A stretch of 64,000 bases of DNA from Alistipes onderdonkii (GCF_025145285.1 NZ_CP102251.1:1426001-1490000), one strand, 5' to 3'. Shown: positions 8,215-17,847, counted from the stretch's first letter. A program made the numbers and translations. Notes: generated by a model from the letters alone, not told the origin.

Positions 8215-10887
8215 ATGAAACTTTTTAAATTTTCCGTAGCGGCACTCCTCGCACTGGCCACGGCCTTCCTCGGCGGATGCTCCGACGACGACGGCATCGA
8301 CAACCGCGACCGCGATTACGGATACGTTCAGTTCAAACTACACAAGGAGGCGTCCTACGACGCCGTGAGCCGGGCCCAGAAACCCCAGCTCGACTACCTT
8401 TCCGAAGCCAGCAAGGTGCAGGTCTCGCTCTATTACGACGGCACGACCATCACCCAGTCGCTGACGCTCTCGGCCCCCGACAAGGAGAGCGCCGAATTCG
8501 GGCTGCGCAGCGAGAAGCTCCGGCTGCTGGCGGGACAATACCAGCTCATCACCTTCTCGTTATTCAATGCCGACGACGAGCTGATCTACAACGGCATGCC
8601 GGGCGAAGAGAGGCTCGACATCGTGGCCGGCGGCCTCGTTTCGCACGACCTGACGGTCGACGTGGAGCCGCGCGGCACGGTGCGTTTCTCGATCTCCAAG
8701 GACTTGTCGGACTTCACCGAGACACCCGTGGTGACGCGTGCCGCCGAACGGCAGTACACCTTCGACGAGATCGCGTTCCTCGACCTGACCGTAAGGCACA
8801 AGACGACCAACGAGCTCACCACGTTCGAAAAACTCCCCGCGAAGTTCTCGATCCACTTCAGGGACGACCGCGAGGACGGGGCCCCCGAGGACATCGAGGA
8901 CGGCTACCAGACCTCCTCGCTCGAATGCGACACGCTGCTCTCGCTCAAGGCGGGCGATTACAGCCTGGAGAGATACCAGGCCTACGACAAGAACAAAATC
9001 CTGCTGGAGACCAACAAGCGTCCCAAGAACCTGGATTTCACCATCGAGGACAACAAGACCACCGAGGCCAAAGTCGGCGTCACGCTCTACGAGGCCGACG
9101 AGTATATCCGCGACTACTACGCGCTTTACGAAATCTGGAAGGCGCTCGACGGGGAGCACTGGTCTTACAGGGGTGAAAACTATCCCACCGGCGTCAACTG
9201 GGATTTCAACAAGGATCCCGACCTGTGGGGCGTCCAGCCGGGCGTGGAGGTGCACTCCAACGGCCGCGTGGCGAAGATCTCGATCGGCGAGTTCGGCTTC
9301 CGCGGGCACGTGCCGGCAGCCATCGGCCAGCTCTCGGAGCTCGTCGAGTTGTATCTGGGCACGCACAACGACGGCAACCTGCTCGAATACGACCCCTCGC
9401 TGGCACACGACAAGAGCCTCTCCGAGCGCAACCGCACCCGCATGGAGCGTCACAAGGAGTTCCTCTCGCTGATCCATATCCCGACCCAGACGTCCGAGCC
9501 GATCGCCCGGGCCCTGGCCGAACACGGCATCTCGATCCCGGCCACGTCGCTCTACAAGAATTTCACCGAGGATCAGATCATCGACCGCAAGACCGGCCTC
9601 CAGAACAATATCCGTCCCTACGACGTCGTACACGGCAAGCTCACCAACGGGCTCAAGTCGATCGACCCGGCCATCGGCAAACTCGAAAAGCTCGAGTACC
9701 TCAACATCGCCAACGGCGAGCTGGAGGAGATTCCCGCCGAAGTAGCCAACCTCAAGTCGCTGACCGACCTGGAGGTCTACAACTGCCCGAAGATGACCCG
9801 CTTCCCGGTGGAGATCGCGCAGATGCCCGAGCTCGTTTCGGTCAACATCTCCAACAACGCCCAATGGTCGGCCGAAGAGCTATACAAGGGGCTCGACGCC
9901 ATCGCCAACGGCCCATCGAAGGAGAAGCTCCAGATCCTCTATGCGACCAACAACAAACTCAGGGAGATCCCCGAGTCGTTCAGCAACCTGAAGAAGATCG
10001 GCCTGCTCGACCTGTCCCGGAACCAGATCGAAACGCTCCATCCGCTGGGCAAGGAGGTCGCACCCGAACAGCTCTACCTCGACCACAACAACATCACTTC
10101 GCTCCCGGCCAACAGCGACGGCATCTTCTGCGGCACGGACGACACGGAGACCTTCTCGGTGACCTACAACAAGCTCAAGAAGGTTCCCAACATCTTCTCG
10201 GCCAAGTCCAAATACGTCATGAAATCGGTGGATTTCTCCTACAACGAGATCGACGGCTTCGAAGGCGAAGAGGAGGGCAAATACAAGGGCCTGCGGGTGG
10301 AGACCTTCTCGCTGGCGGCCAACCCCGGGCTGACGAAGTTCCCCAAATGCCTCGGCACGACCAATTCGCTGGTTTCCTACATCATCCTGCGCGGTTGCAG
10401 CATCGACGAAATCCCCGAGGGCAGCTTTGGCGGCAAGAACTCGACGGCGCTCATATCGCTCGACCTGACCTACAACAAACTGAAGGCCCTGTCCAAGGAT
10501 TTCACGGCCGAGCAGCTGCCCTACCTTTACGGGCTGGATATATCGTACAACTCGTTCGACAAGTTCCCGTTCGGGCCGCTCAACTGCGCCGGGCTGACCG
10601 TATACGCCATCCGCGGCCAGCGCGATGCCGAGGGTAAGCGCTGCCTGCGCGAGTGGCCCACGGGGCTCTACCAGCACACGGGCCTGCGCGGGTTCTACAT
10701 CGGTTCGAACGACCTGCGCAAGATCGAGGACACGATCTCCTACCTGATCTACCACCTCGACATCAGCGACAACCCCAACATCACGTTCGATGCCTCGGCC
10801 ATCTGCTACTACTGGCAGCAGGGGGTCTACAACCTGATCTACGACAAGACCCAGAACATCCTGAACTGCGACAAAATGCTCGAATAA
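8215..10887 (+). CDS. DUF4458-like leucine-rich-repeat surface lipoprotein
   Basis: An 890-residue protein from the ATG at 8215. That start gives the lipoprotein signal FLGGC with Cys22 and the acidic tail SDDD; upstream in-frame codons would only add non-signal sequence. Residues about 30-330 form a beta-rich region resembling DUF4458. From about 365 onward run leucine-rich repeats of the bacterial type (LEYLNIANGELEEIPAEV, LDLSRNQIETL, LDLTYNKLKAL, YLYGLDISYNSFDKFP). LRR proteins of gut Bacteroidetes usually bind protein ligands. The protein probably works at the surface with the SusCD pair and the downstream peptidase. Confidence 0.82.
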   Translation: MKLFKFSVAALLALATAFLGGCSDDDGIDNRDRDYGYVQFKLHKEASYDAVSRAQKPQLDYLSEASKVQVSLYYDGTTITQSLTLSAPDKESAEFGLRSEKLRLLAGQYQLITFSLFNADDELIYNGMPGEERLDIVAGGLVSHDLTVDVEPRGTVRFSISKDLSDFTETPVVTRAAERQYTFDEIAFLDLTVRHKTTNELTTFEKLPAKFSIHFRDDREDGAPEDIEDGYQTSSLECDTLLSLKAGDYSLERYQAYDKNKILLETNKRPKNLDFTIEDNKTTEAKVGVTLYEADEYIRDYYALYEIWKALDGEHWSYRGENYPTGVNWDFNKDPDLWGVQPGVEVHSNGRVAKISIGEFGFRGHVPAAIGQLSELVELYLGTHNDGNLLEYDPSLAHDKSLSERNRTRMERHKEFLSLIHIPTQTSEPIARALAEHGISIPATSLYKNFTEDQIIDRKTGLQNNIRPYDVVHGKLTNGLKSIDPAIGKLEKLEYLNIANGELEEIPAEVANLKSLTDLEVYNCPKMTRFPVEIAQMPELVSVNISNNAQWSAEELYKGLDAIANGPSKEKLQILYATNNKLREIPESFSNLKKIGLLDLSRNQIETLHPLGKEVAPEQLYLDHNNITSLPANSDGIFCGTDDTETFSVTYNKLKKVPNIFSAKSKYVMKSVDFSYNEIDGFEGEEEGKYKGLRVETFSLAANPGLTKFPKCLGTTNSLVSYIILRGCSIDEIPEGSFGGKNSTALISLDLTYNKLKALSKDFTAEQLPYLYGLDISYNSFDKFPFGPLNCAGLTVYAIRGQRDAEGKRCLREWPTGLYQHTGLRGFYIGSNDLRKIEDTISYLIYHLDISDNPNITFDASAICYYWQQGVYNLIYDKTQNILNCDKMLE

Positions 10888-10906
10888 CACCTAAGGAGAA
10901 ACGACA

Positions 10907-12550
10907 ATGAAAATAAAGAATTACATACCGGTCATCCTCTGCTCGATCGCATTATGCAGTTGCTCCGACGCCGACAAGAACATCGCGTTCGGGCTCGACA
11001 GCGACGCCATCAAAGCCGAAGCCGCAGGGGGAAGCCACAAGATCAAAGTATCGGCATCGGGGGACTGGGTCGCCACCACCGACGAGCCGTGGATTTCCAT
11101 TTCGCCGGCCAACGGCCGCGGCACCACCGAGTGCAGGATCCTCATCGACTCGGCGCTGACCGACTCGCCCCGCCGCGGCGTGGTACGCATCCAGGAGCAG
11201 AACACCTGGGACAAGAAGGAGATCACCATCGACCAGCAGGGTTTCGACTACGCCATCACGCTCGGGGAGAAAGAGGTTTCCGTGGCCAACTTCTCGGCCT
11301 TCGGCACCCGTTATTTCGACGTGAAGGTCAAGACCAACGTCGACTTCGCCGTCGAAGTCCCCACCTCGGCCGAAAGCTGGCTCAAATTCGACAGCTATAA
11401 GGTCGAACTCGACCGCGGCATCCGCCCGCGCGAGGTGACCGTACGCTTCAACTGGAGCATCAACTCCCAGCCCAACGAGCGTATCGCCGACGTGGTGTTC
11501 AAGCCCAAACGCGAGGTGGAACTCGCCCGCCAGGACAACCTGCTCGTCACGCAGGGCGCCGCCGAACCCATCGAGGAGAACACCCGCAGCGGCGACTCGA
11601 TCGCCCTGCTGGCCATCGCACGCACGCTCGGAACCAACAGTTCGTGGGAGAACGGCGAACGCATGGACAACTGGGACGACGTCACCCTTTGGGAGGAGGG
11701 CATGGCGGGTTACACGCCCGAGAAGAACGGCCGCGTGAAATACGCCCGGTTCTTCATGTTCGACACCAAGGAAGAGCTGCCTTTCGAAGTGCAGTACCTG
11801 ACGGCCGCCGACGAGCTGAACTTCTACAGCAACGTCAACGCCTTCCTGAAAGACCTCACCACCGGCGAGTACATCACCAAACTCACGCAGCTCAAACGCC
11901 TCACCATCGCCGCCTACGGGCTGGTTTCGCTGGACAAGAACTTCACGGCGCTCAAGAACCTCGAGTTCCTCGACCTGAGCAGCAACAACTTCCAGAAGAT
12001 TCCCGACGAGATCAATCCGACCAACTTCCCGAAACTGCGGACACTGCTCATGGGCGCCAACACGCGCAGGAATATCTATGACCTGAGCAACACCGTCGAA
12101 ACCAACTACGGCGGCCTCGTCGATGAAGAAGGATTCCCGCGCCGCATGATCGAATGGGATCTCGACACGCTGCAACTATCGGTCAACTACCTACAGGGCC
12201 CGCTGCCCAAGATGGACGACTGGGAGAAATACACCGAACAGGACATCATCGACGCCGACACGCTGCCCCGTGCGCTGATCGGAACCCCGAAGGTGATGCC
12301 GCACACCAAGCGTTTCGCCATCAACCTCAACCGCCTGACCGGCGAACTGCCCGACTGGCTGCTCTACCACCCCGCCCTCGACTGGTGGTCACCCTTCCAG
12401 CTCGTGTTCACGCAGGAAGGTAAGGACGCGACGGGCGCATCGGCCGGATTCGGCAACGAACCCGCCAACCTGAACTACTACTATAAATTCTATGAGGGGT
12501 ACAAGAAAGACCCCGGTGCGGAAGACGAAGACGAGGATACGACCAAATAA
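10907..12550 (+). CDS. BACON-domain and leucine-rich-repeat surface lipoprotein
   Basis: A 547-residue protein with a lipoprotein signal (lipid Cys19, then SDAD). Residues about 35-110 carry a BACON module (GGSHKIKVSASGDW..., then PRRGVVRI...ITIDQQG), and a second beta domain follows to about 210. LRR-like segments begin near residue 320 (LKRLTIAAYGL, LEFLDLSSNNFQKIP). The C-terminus is very acidic (EDEDED). It lies 19 bases after the preceding LRR gene and 8 bases before the peptidase gene, so the three are co-translated. It is likely a surface binding protein; BACON can bind carbohydrate or mucin, while the LRR suggests protein. Confidence 0.82.
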   Translation: MKIKNYIPVILCSIALCSCSDADKNIAFGLDSDAIKAEAAGGSHKIKVSASGDWVATTDEPWISISPANGRGTTECRILIDSALTDSPRRGVVRIQEQNTWDKKEITIDQQGFDYAITLGEKEVSVANFSAFGTRYFDVKVKTNVDFAVEVPTSAESWLKFDSYKVELDRGIRPREVTVRFNWSINSQPNERIADVVFKPKREVELARQDNLLVTQGAAEPIEENTRSGDSIALLAIARTLGTNSSWENGERMDNWDDVTLWEEGMAGYTPEKNGRVKYARFFMFDTKEELPFEVQYLTAADELNFYSNVNAFLKDLTTGEYITKLTQLKRLTIAAYGLVSLDKNFTALKNLEFLDLSSNNFQKIPDEINPTNFPKLRTLLMGANTRRNIYDLSNTVETNYGGLVDEEGFPRRMIEWDLDTLQLSVNYLQGPLPKMDDWEKYTEQDIIDADTLPRALIGTPKVMPHTKRFAINLNRLTGELPDWLLYHPALDWWSPFQLVFTQEGKDATGASAGFGNEPANLNYYYKFYEGYKKDPGAEDEDEDTTK

Positions 12551-12558
12551 TCAAGACG

Positions 12559-14598
12559 ATGAAAAACTATTTATACGGCATTTTTGCCATTGCATTCCTG
12601 GCATTTACCGCCTGCACCAACGAGGAGCTCCCGACGCCCGGCACGGGCCCGGACACCCCTGTCGAGCACAAGTCGGGGGAGATACTCGTCAAATTTTCGC
12701 CTTACGTGAGCGAGATACTCGACAAGACGGCCGCAGCGACCCGCAGCGGCGGCCCCGCCACCCGCTCGGGCATCCTTTCGGTCGACGAGGTACTCGACAT
12801 CGTGGGCGGCTACCAGATCGAGCGCGTCTTCCCCGTAGACGGCCGCAACGAGGAGCGCACCCGCGAATCGGAGCTGCACCTGTGGTACGTCGTACGCTTC
12901 GGCGACGACTACTCCGCCGAGGAGGTCGCCGAGAAACTTTCGGCCCTGGGCGAAGTCCAGCACGTGAACCTCAACCGCACGATCCGCCGTGCCTACAACG
13001 CCGGCAAGAAGGCGATGCCTCTCACCCGCGAGGCCCTCGCCGCCATGCAGCGTGCGACCCGTGCCGCCGGGGATACGGGCTATCCCTTCAACGACGAGCT
13101 GCTGCCGATGCAGTGGCACCTGATCAACCGCGGCAACCTGTTCGGCGACAAGTCGATCGTCGATGCCGACGTGCAGTGCGAAGAGGCGTGGAAATCCTCG
13201 ACGGGCGACAAGTCGATCATCGTCGCCGTGCTCGACGAAGGCGTCATGGTCGAACACCCCGACCTGAAGAACAGCATGTGGGTCAACGAAGGCGAGGTTT
13301 ACCGCTCGAAGCAGGACAACGACGGCAACGGCTACAAAGGCGACGTCTACGGCTACAATTTCGTATTCGAGACGGGCGTCATCTCATGGGATGACATCAA
13401 CGACACGGGGCACGGCACGCACGTAGCGGGCGTAATCGCCGCGCAGAACAACAACGGCATCGGCATCAGCTCGATCGCCGGCGGCAACGGCGACATCCCG
13501 GGCGTGAAGATCATGAGCTGCCAGATATTCTCGGGCAACACGGTCAGCAACTCGCTGGCGACCGTCCGGGCCATCAAATACGCGGCCGACAACGGCGCCG
13601 TCATCCTGCAGTGCAGCTGGGGCTATGTCTCGGGCAGCGCCAACAGCTACGAATGGGGGACGCCGGGCTTCAAGGACGAAGAGGAGTGGGCGACGAACGC
13701 CCCGCTGGAAAAGGACGCCCTCGACTACTTCCTGCATAACGCCGGGTCGCCCAACGGCCCGATCGAAGGCGGTCTTGCCATCTTCGCAGGCGGCAACGAG
13801 AGCGCCCCGCAGGCCGGGTTCCCGGGCGCTGCCGAGGACTGCATCTCGGTATCGGCCACGGCTGCCGACTATACGCCCGCAACCTATACCAACTACGGCC
13901 CCGGCACGACGATCGCAGCCCCGGGCGGCGACCAGGACTACTACTACGAGTACTTCGACGACAACCACAAACGCGGCGAGATCGGCTGCGTGCTCTCCAC
14001 GCTGCCCTACGACATCAGCGAAACGGGCTACGGTTACATGGAAGGCACCTCAATGGCCTGCCCCCACGTTTCGGGCGTCGCCGCGCTCGGGCTCTCGTAC
14101 GCCGCACAGCTCCGCCGCCACTTCACGGCCGACGAGTTCAAGGCACTACTCTACCAAACCACCACGCCGATCGACTCCTACATGACCGGCCTGAAAAACT
14201 ACTACCGCTACGTCGCCGACGTCGGCCTGAACCAGCCCATGCAGCTGACGCTGGCCAACTACCGCAACCAGATGGGCACGGGCCAGGTCAATGCGGCCAG
14301 GCTGCTCAATGCGGTCTCCGGCAACGGCAAGCAGGTTTCGTTCCCGAACCTCTACATCTCGCTGGGCAAGGAGGTGAAGGCCATCCCGGCCAACTACTTC
14401 CTCGGCGGCGAAACGCTGACCTACACGGTCAGCATCGCCGACACGGCGGTCGCCACGGCGTCGATGGAGGGTGCGAAACTGACGGTCAAGGGGCTGAAGG
14501 CCGGTACGACCAGGGCAAGCATCACTTCGAGCAAGGGCGAGACGCACAATTTCAACATCACGGTGCGTAAATCCGCAAACGGTAACGGCTGGCTTTAA
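12559..14598 (+). CDS. Subtilisin-like (S8 family) lipoprotein peptidase
   Basis: A 679-residue serine peptidase anchored by lipid at Cys19 (AFTAC, then TNEE). An N-terminal fervidolysin-like propeptide region (about 35-160) precedes the catalytic domain. The triad is visible as Asp226 (AVLDEGV), His285 (GHGTHVAG) and Ser498 (GTSMACPHVSG), with oxyanion Asn413 (AGGNES). A C-terminal Big_2-like Ig domain (about 590-670) ends the protein. No type IX secretion C-terminal domain is seen, so surface export would be through lipidation. As the only hydrolase in the operon it is the best clue that the SusCD system handles protein or peptides. Confidence 0.93.
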   Translation: MKNYLYGIFAIAFLAFTACTNEELPTPGTGPDTPVEHKSGEILVKFSPYVSEILDKTAAATRSGGPATRSGILSVDEVLDIVGGYQIERVFPVDGRNEERTRESELHLWYVVRFGDDYSAEEVAEKLSALGEVQHVNLNRTIRRAYNAGKKAMPLTREALAAMQRATRAAGDTGYPFNDELLPMQWHLINRGNLFGDKSIVDADVQCEEAWKSSTGDKSIIVAVLDEGVMVEHPDLKNSMWVNEGEVYRSKQDNDGNGYKGDVYGYNFVFETGVISWDDINDTGHGTHVAGVIAAQNNNGIGISSIAGGNGDIPGVKIMSCQIFSGNTVSNSLATVRAIKYAADNGAVILQCSWGYVSGSANSYEWGTPGFKDEEEWATNAPLEKDALDYFLHNAGSPNGPIEGGLAIFAGGNESAPQAGFPGAAEDCISVSATAADYTPATYTNYGPGTTIAAPGGDQDYYYEYFDDNHKRGEIGCVLSTLPYDISETGYGYMEGTSMACPHVSGVAALGLSYAAQLRRHFTADEFKALLYQTTTPIDSYMTGLKNYYRYVADVGLNQPMQLTLANYRNQMGTGQVNAARLLNAVSGNGKQVSFPNLYISLGKEVKAIPANYFLGGETLTYTVSIADTAVATASMEGAKLTVKGLKAGTTRASITSSKGETHNFNITVRKSANGNGWL

Positions 14599-14604
14599 CG
14601 AACG

Positions 14605-15417
14605 ATGCGCTGCGGAACGACGATAGCACGTATGCTCTTCTGCTGCGGGGCGTTGTGGGCGGTTACCGCCGCCACACCGCTCTGCGGACAGATCCGCATC
14701 GTCCCCCGTGCCAAACTCGACAGCCTGGCGCACCCCTCCACGGCCGACGGGGCCCAAGCCATGCGCTTCGAGCGCACGCAGATCGACGCAGGGCATATCG
14801 GCGAGGACGATACGCCGCCGAGCTACACGTTCAAATGGCATAACGAAGGAACGGCACCGCTCATCATCACCCGCGTGCAGACCACCTGCGGCTGCGCCGC
14901 GGCCACCTACGGCCGGCAGCCCGTCCGCACGGGCGGCGAAGGCACGGTGACGGTCACTTACCACCCGAAGGGACACCCGGGGAGCTTCGACAGGCGGATC
15001 TTCGTCTATACGCAGCTCTCGGACAAGATGCCGACGGCCATCCTGCACCTCACGGGCACGGTCATAGCCTCGGAACTCACGGACGGCGATTACCCCTATG
15101 CAATGGGGACGCTGCGGCTCAAACAGCAGTCCGTGCGGTTCGCCCGGGAAGGGTTGCAGAGCGAGCGCATCGAATGCCTGAACACGGGCGGCAAAGCCAT
15201 GCGGCCACGCTGCGACGATCACCTGCTCCCGCGGGGAATCACCCTCAGGTGCGAGCCCGCAACCCTCGCCCCGGGCGCCAAAGGCGACCTGGTCATCGGG
15301 TTCGACCCCGCGCAGGCAACGCACAGGCCGCCGGCCCAGCTGCCCCTGATCCTCGAAGGGCCCGATGTCCCGCCGAGCGGGCGCACGCTGCAGATCCGGT
15401 TCGAAGAAACAGAGTAA
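14605..15417 (+). CDS. DUF1573-domain secreted protein
   Basis: A 270-residue protein with a cleavable signal peptide (about residues 1-28). It has a DUF1573 Ig-like domain (about 55-150) with the family landmark TTCGCAAA and the strand pattern F-WHNEGTAPLIIT. A second beta-sandwich fills residues about 165-265. DUF1573 proteins are common periplasmic or surface proteins of Bacteroidetes with no settled function. It starts 6 bases after the peptidase stop and belongs to the same operon. Confidence 0.85.
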   Translation: MRCGTTIARMLFCCGALWAVTAATPLCGQIRIVPRAKLDSLAHPSTADGAQAMRFERTQIDAGHIGEDDTPPSYTFKWHNEGTAPLIITRVQTTCGCAAATYGRQPVRTGGEGTVTVTYHPKGHPGSFDRRIFVYTQLSDKMPTAILHLTGTVIASELTDGDYPYAMGTLRLKQQSVRFAREGLQSERIECLNTGGKAMRPRCDDHLLPRGITLRCEPATLAPGAKGDLVIGFDPAQATHRPPAQLPLILEGPDVPPSGRTLQIRFEETE

Positions 15418-15439
15418 GAAACAGACAAAAACGAGTCAT

Positions 15440-15901
15440 ATGAAAACAATTTTTAGATTTACGCTCCTTGCACTTATCGCGACGGCCTTCTGCGCCTGCG
15501 ATGACGACAAGTCGTATGTAGCCCCCCTGGATGTCACGCCCAACAACCTCGCCGGCACGTGGCAGCTCGCCCAATGGAACGGCGCGCCCCTCGCCCAGGG
15601 CAGCTACGTATACATCGAGTTCATCCGCAAAGACCAGAAGTACGTCATGTACCAGAACTTAGACAGCTTCGGCGCCCGCAAGCTCACGGGACGCTTCGCC
15701 ATCGAAACCGACGAGGAACTGGGCGCCATCATCTACGGCAACTACGATTACAGTGCCGGCGACTGGCAGCACCGCTACATCGTGACCGACTTTTCGAAGA
15801 CACAAATGATATGGACAGCCAAGGACGACCGCTCGGACATTTCGGTCTACGAACGCTGCGACGGCATCCCCGAGGATATTACCGGAGGGAAAACGGAGTA
15901 A
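15440..15901 (+). CDS. Small lipocalin-like lipoprotein
   Basis: A 153-residue protein. The ATG at 15440 gives a lipoprotein signal (AFCAC, lipid Cys20) followed by DDD. The mature part begins NLAGTWQLAQWNG and shows about eight short beta strands, as in the lipocalin-like domains widespread in Bacteroidetes lipoproteins. Such folds bind small hydrophobic ligands or serve structural roles; nothing here tells which. It is the last gene of the SusCD operon, 22 bases after the DUF1573 gene and 25 bases before a terminator. Confidence 0.75.
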   Translation: MKTIFRFTLLALIATAFCACDDDKSYVAPLDVTPNNLAGTWQLAQWNGAPLAQGSYVYIEFIRKDQKYVMYQNLDSFGARKLTGRFAIETDEELGAIIYGNYDYSAGDWQHRYIVTDFSKTQMIWTAKDDRSDISVYERCDGIPEDITGGKTE

Positions 15902-15925
15902 TAAAAAGTTCACGCCGCAAGGCAG

Positions 15926-15962
15926 TAAAAGGGACTCCCACGCAACAGGGAAGTCCCTTTTA
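15926..15962 (+). terminator. Rho-independent terminator of the SusCD-peptidase operon
   Basis: An 11-base inverted repeat, TAAAAGGGACT (15926-15936) with AGTCCCTTTTA (15952-15962), lies 25 bases after the last stop codon. The descending arm ends in a T run followed by more T bases. The A run on the other side means it could also act on the opposite strand. Confidence 0.85.
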
Positions 15963-15998
15963 TCTTTTGCCCGGAGCGCCATGACCGGCCTATCCGGG

Positions 15999-16029
15999 TT
16001 GGTAATGCGGGGAATTTGCAGTATTTTTG
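15999..16029 (+). promoter_or_regulatory. Bacteroidetes promoter of the GNAT gene
   Basis: TTGG at 15999-16002, a 19-base spacer and a perfect TATTTTTG (-7 box) at 16022-16029. Transcription would start near 16035, about 13 bases before the ATG at 16048. Confidence 0.75.
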
Positions 16030-16047
16030 CGCAAAACAAAACGGACT

Positions 16048-16617
16048 ATGACACGACCACTGCAATTCATACCTTTCAAATCCCGCGCTGACAAAGGCTG
16101 GGCCGAGGCCTGGGAGCTTTACGAAAAGTCGTTCCCCTACAACGAACGCTGGGGCGAGGAGGCCTACGACCGGGCTTTCGGCGACCCGAATTTCGAAGCC
16201 GACGGCATCTGGCGCGGCGGGGAGTTCATCGGCATCCTCTTCCACTGGGGTGCCGACGGCTACCGTTATGTCGAGCACCTGGCCGTCTCGCCCGCCCTGC
16301 GGGGACAAAACATGGGCTCCGCGGCACTCTCGGCCTTCTGCCGGAAGGTCGGGCGCGTCATCCTCGAAATCGACCCGCCCGAAGACGACATTTCGATCCG
16401 CCGCCGGCATTTCTACGAGCGGCTGGGGTTCGTCGCCAACCCCTACCAATACATCCACCCGTCGTTCCGCAAGCCCTTCACGCCCCATCGGCTGGTGCTG
16501 ATGAGTTATCCCGGCGCCATCACCTACGAAGAAGCCCGCAGTTTTGCGGACTTCGTTCGGGAGGCAGTCCTCCGCTATTCGGAGCACGAAGCCCCTGCGC
16601 TGCCGAAACTGCCCTGA
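16048..16617 (+). CDS. GNAT-family N-acetyltransferase
   Basis: A 189-residue single-domain acetyltransferase using acetyl-CoA. The ATG at 16048 fits the upstream promoter better than the earlier TTG. The GNAT core is visible: the strand VEHLAVSPALRGQNMGSAAL (about residues 75-94) carries the RGxxxGS-type acetyl-CoA pyrophosphate loop. The motif-B region around RRRHFYERLGF (about 118-128) supplies the usual tyrosine. The substrate is unknown. It is a single-gene unit between a terminator and the convergent yeiH-like gene. Confidence 0.88.
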   Translation: MTRPLQFIPFKSRADKGWAEAWELYEKSFPYNERWGEEAYDRAFGDPNFEADGIWRGGEFIGILFHWGADGYRYVEHLAVSPALRGQNMGSAALSAFCRKVGRVILEIDPPEDDISIRRRHFYERLGFVANPYQYIHPSFRKPFTPHRLVLMSYPGAITYEEARSFADFVREAVLRYSEHEAPALPKLP

Positions 16618-16656
16618 ACGGACATCGCCCGCACACCGCCGCCCTGCGGCGGCAGG

Positions 16657-16768
16657 CGGGAACGGGCGGTGAAAAGCAGCGGTAAAAAGCAGCGGTGAGA
16701 AACGGCGGTGGGAAATAGCAGAGAGAAACAGCGGTGGAAAACGGCAGGTGAAAAACAGCGGGTACAGC
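16657..16768. repeat. Degenerate ~13-bp tandem repeat
   Basis: About eight imperfect copies of a 13-base unit near AAAGCAGCGGTGA fill the gap between the convergent GNAT and yeiH-like genes. Copies differ at two to four positions. The plus strand is purine-rich. Confidence 0.7.
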
Positions 16769-16776
16769 GGATGCCG

Positions 16777-17847
16777 CTATAAGACCCCGACCAGGTATTT
16801 GGTCACGAAATAACCGCCCACGACCAGCCAGACATACAGCAGGCCCGCCAGCACGAAGGGCTTCGCCCCGGCCTGCCTGAACTTGTCGATGCTCGTTTCC
16901 GTACCCAGCGCCGTCATGGCCATCGTCAGCATGAACGTATCGACATATTCGATGGCGCCGTTCAACGGGATGTCGCGGACACTCTCCGCCCCGGTCAGGT
17001 ATTGCAGCAGCGAATTGAGGCCGATGACCGCGATGAAGCCGAAGGCGAACCACGGAATGGTAATTTTGCTCTTCTCCTTGCGCCCTCCGGCGGTTTTCCG
17101 GCGGCCCGCCAGCACGAACCCCAGGATAACCAGCACGGGCGCAAGCATCATCACGCGGATCATCTTGGTGATGGTCGCCGTCCCGGCGATACCCAGGCCG
17201 TCGGTCGGATCCATCGCATTGCCCGCCCCCGCCACATGGGCCACTTCGTGAAGCGTGCTGCCCGTATAGACGGCCACGCCCGTGTCCGTCAGGGCGTCGA
17301 GCATCCCCGTGCGGTACATCAGGGGATAGAGGAACATCGAGAGGGTGCCGAAAATCACGACCGTAGAGACGGCGATGGCGGTCTTGTACCCCTCGCATTT
17401 CACGACCGGCTCAGCACCCAGCACGGCCGCCGCGCCGCAGATGGCACTGCCCGTCGAGGTCATCAGCGCCGTGTCGCGGTCGATCTTCAGCAGGCGGCCC
17501 AGCAGGACGCCGCCCAGGATCGTGACCGTCACGACGACCAGGTCGACGGCGACGGCCGGAATACCCACGGCGGCCACCTCGGAGAGCGTCAGGCGGAACC
17601 CGTAGAGGATGATGCCCCAGCGCAGCACCTGCTTGGTACAGAACCTGATACCGGGCACCCACGTTTCGGGCAGCTTGTTGCGCAGGCTGTTGGCATAGAG
17701 CATGCCCAGCACGATGCCGACGATCAGCGGACTGAACGAAAGTTTCTTTACGAGGGGGAACCCGGCGATATAGAATGCCGCGAACGAGAACAGGACGATC
17801 AGCAGAATCCCGTGCAGGGTATTCGCCCTGTTACCTTTTTTCAACAT
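16777..17847 (-). CDS. YeiH-family (UPF0324) membrane transporter
   Basis: A 356-residue integral membrane protein with about ten hydrophobic segments. The start at 17847 (MLKKGNRAN) leads straight into the first membrane helix; the longer reading frame upstream has no signal-like sequence. The family signatures LYGFRLTLSEVA, TGSAICGAAA and the EVAHVAGAG segment are present. YeiH proteins are putative exporters, annotated as sulfate exporters, though their true substrate is poorly established. The LysR gene lies directly upstream on the same strand with a LysR-type palindrome between them, as in the E. coli yeiE/yeiH pairing. Confidence 0.9.
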   Translation of the reverse strand: MLKKGNRANTLHGILLIVLFSFAAFYIAGFPLVKKLSFSPLIVGIVLGMLYANSLRNKLPETWVPGIRFCTKQVLRWGIILYGFRLTLSEVAAVGIPAVAVDLVVVTVTILGGVLLGRLLKIDRDTALMTSTGSAICGAAAVLGAEPVVKCEGYKTAIAVSTVVIFGTLSMFLYPLMYRTGMLDALTDTGVAVYTGSTLHEVAHVAGAGNAMDPTDGLGIAGTATITKMIRVMMLAPVLVILGFVLAGRRKTAGGRKEKSKITIPWFAFGFIAVIGLNSLLQYLTGAESVRDIPLNGAIEYVDTFMLTMAMTALGTETSIDKFRQAGAKPFVLAGLLYVWLVVGGYFVTKYLVGVL

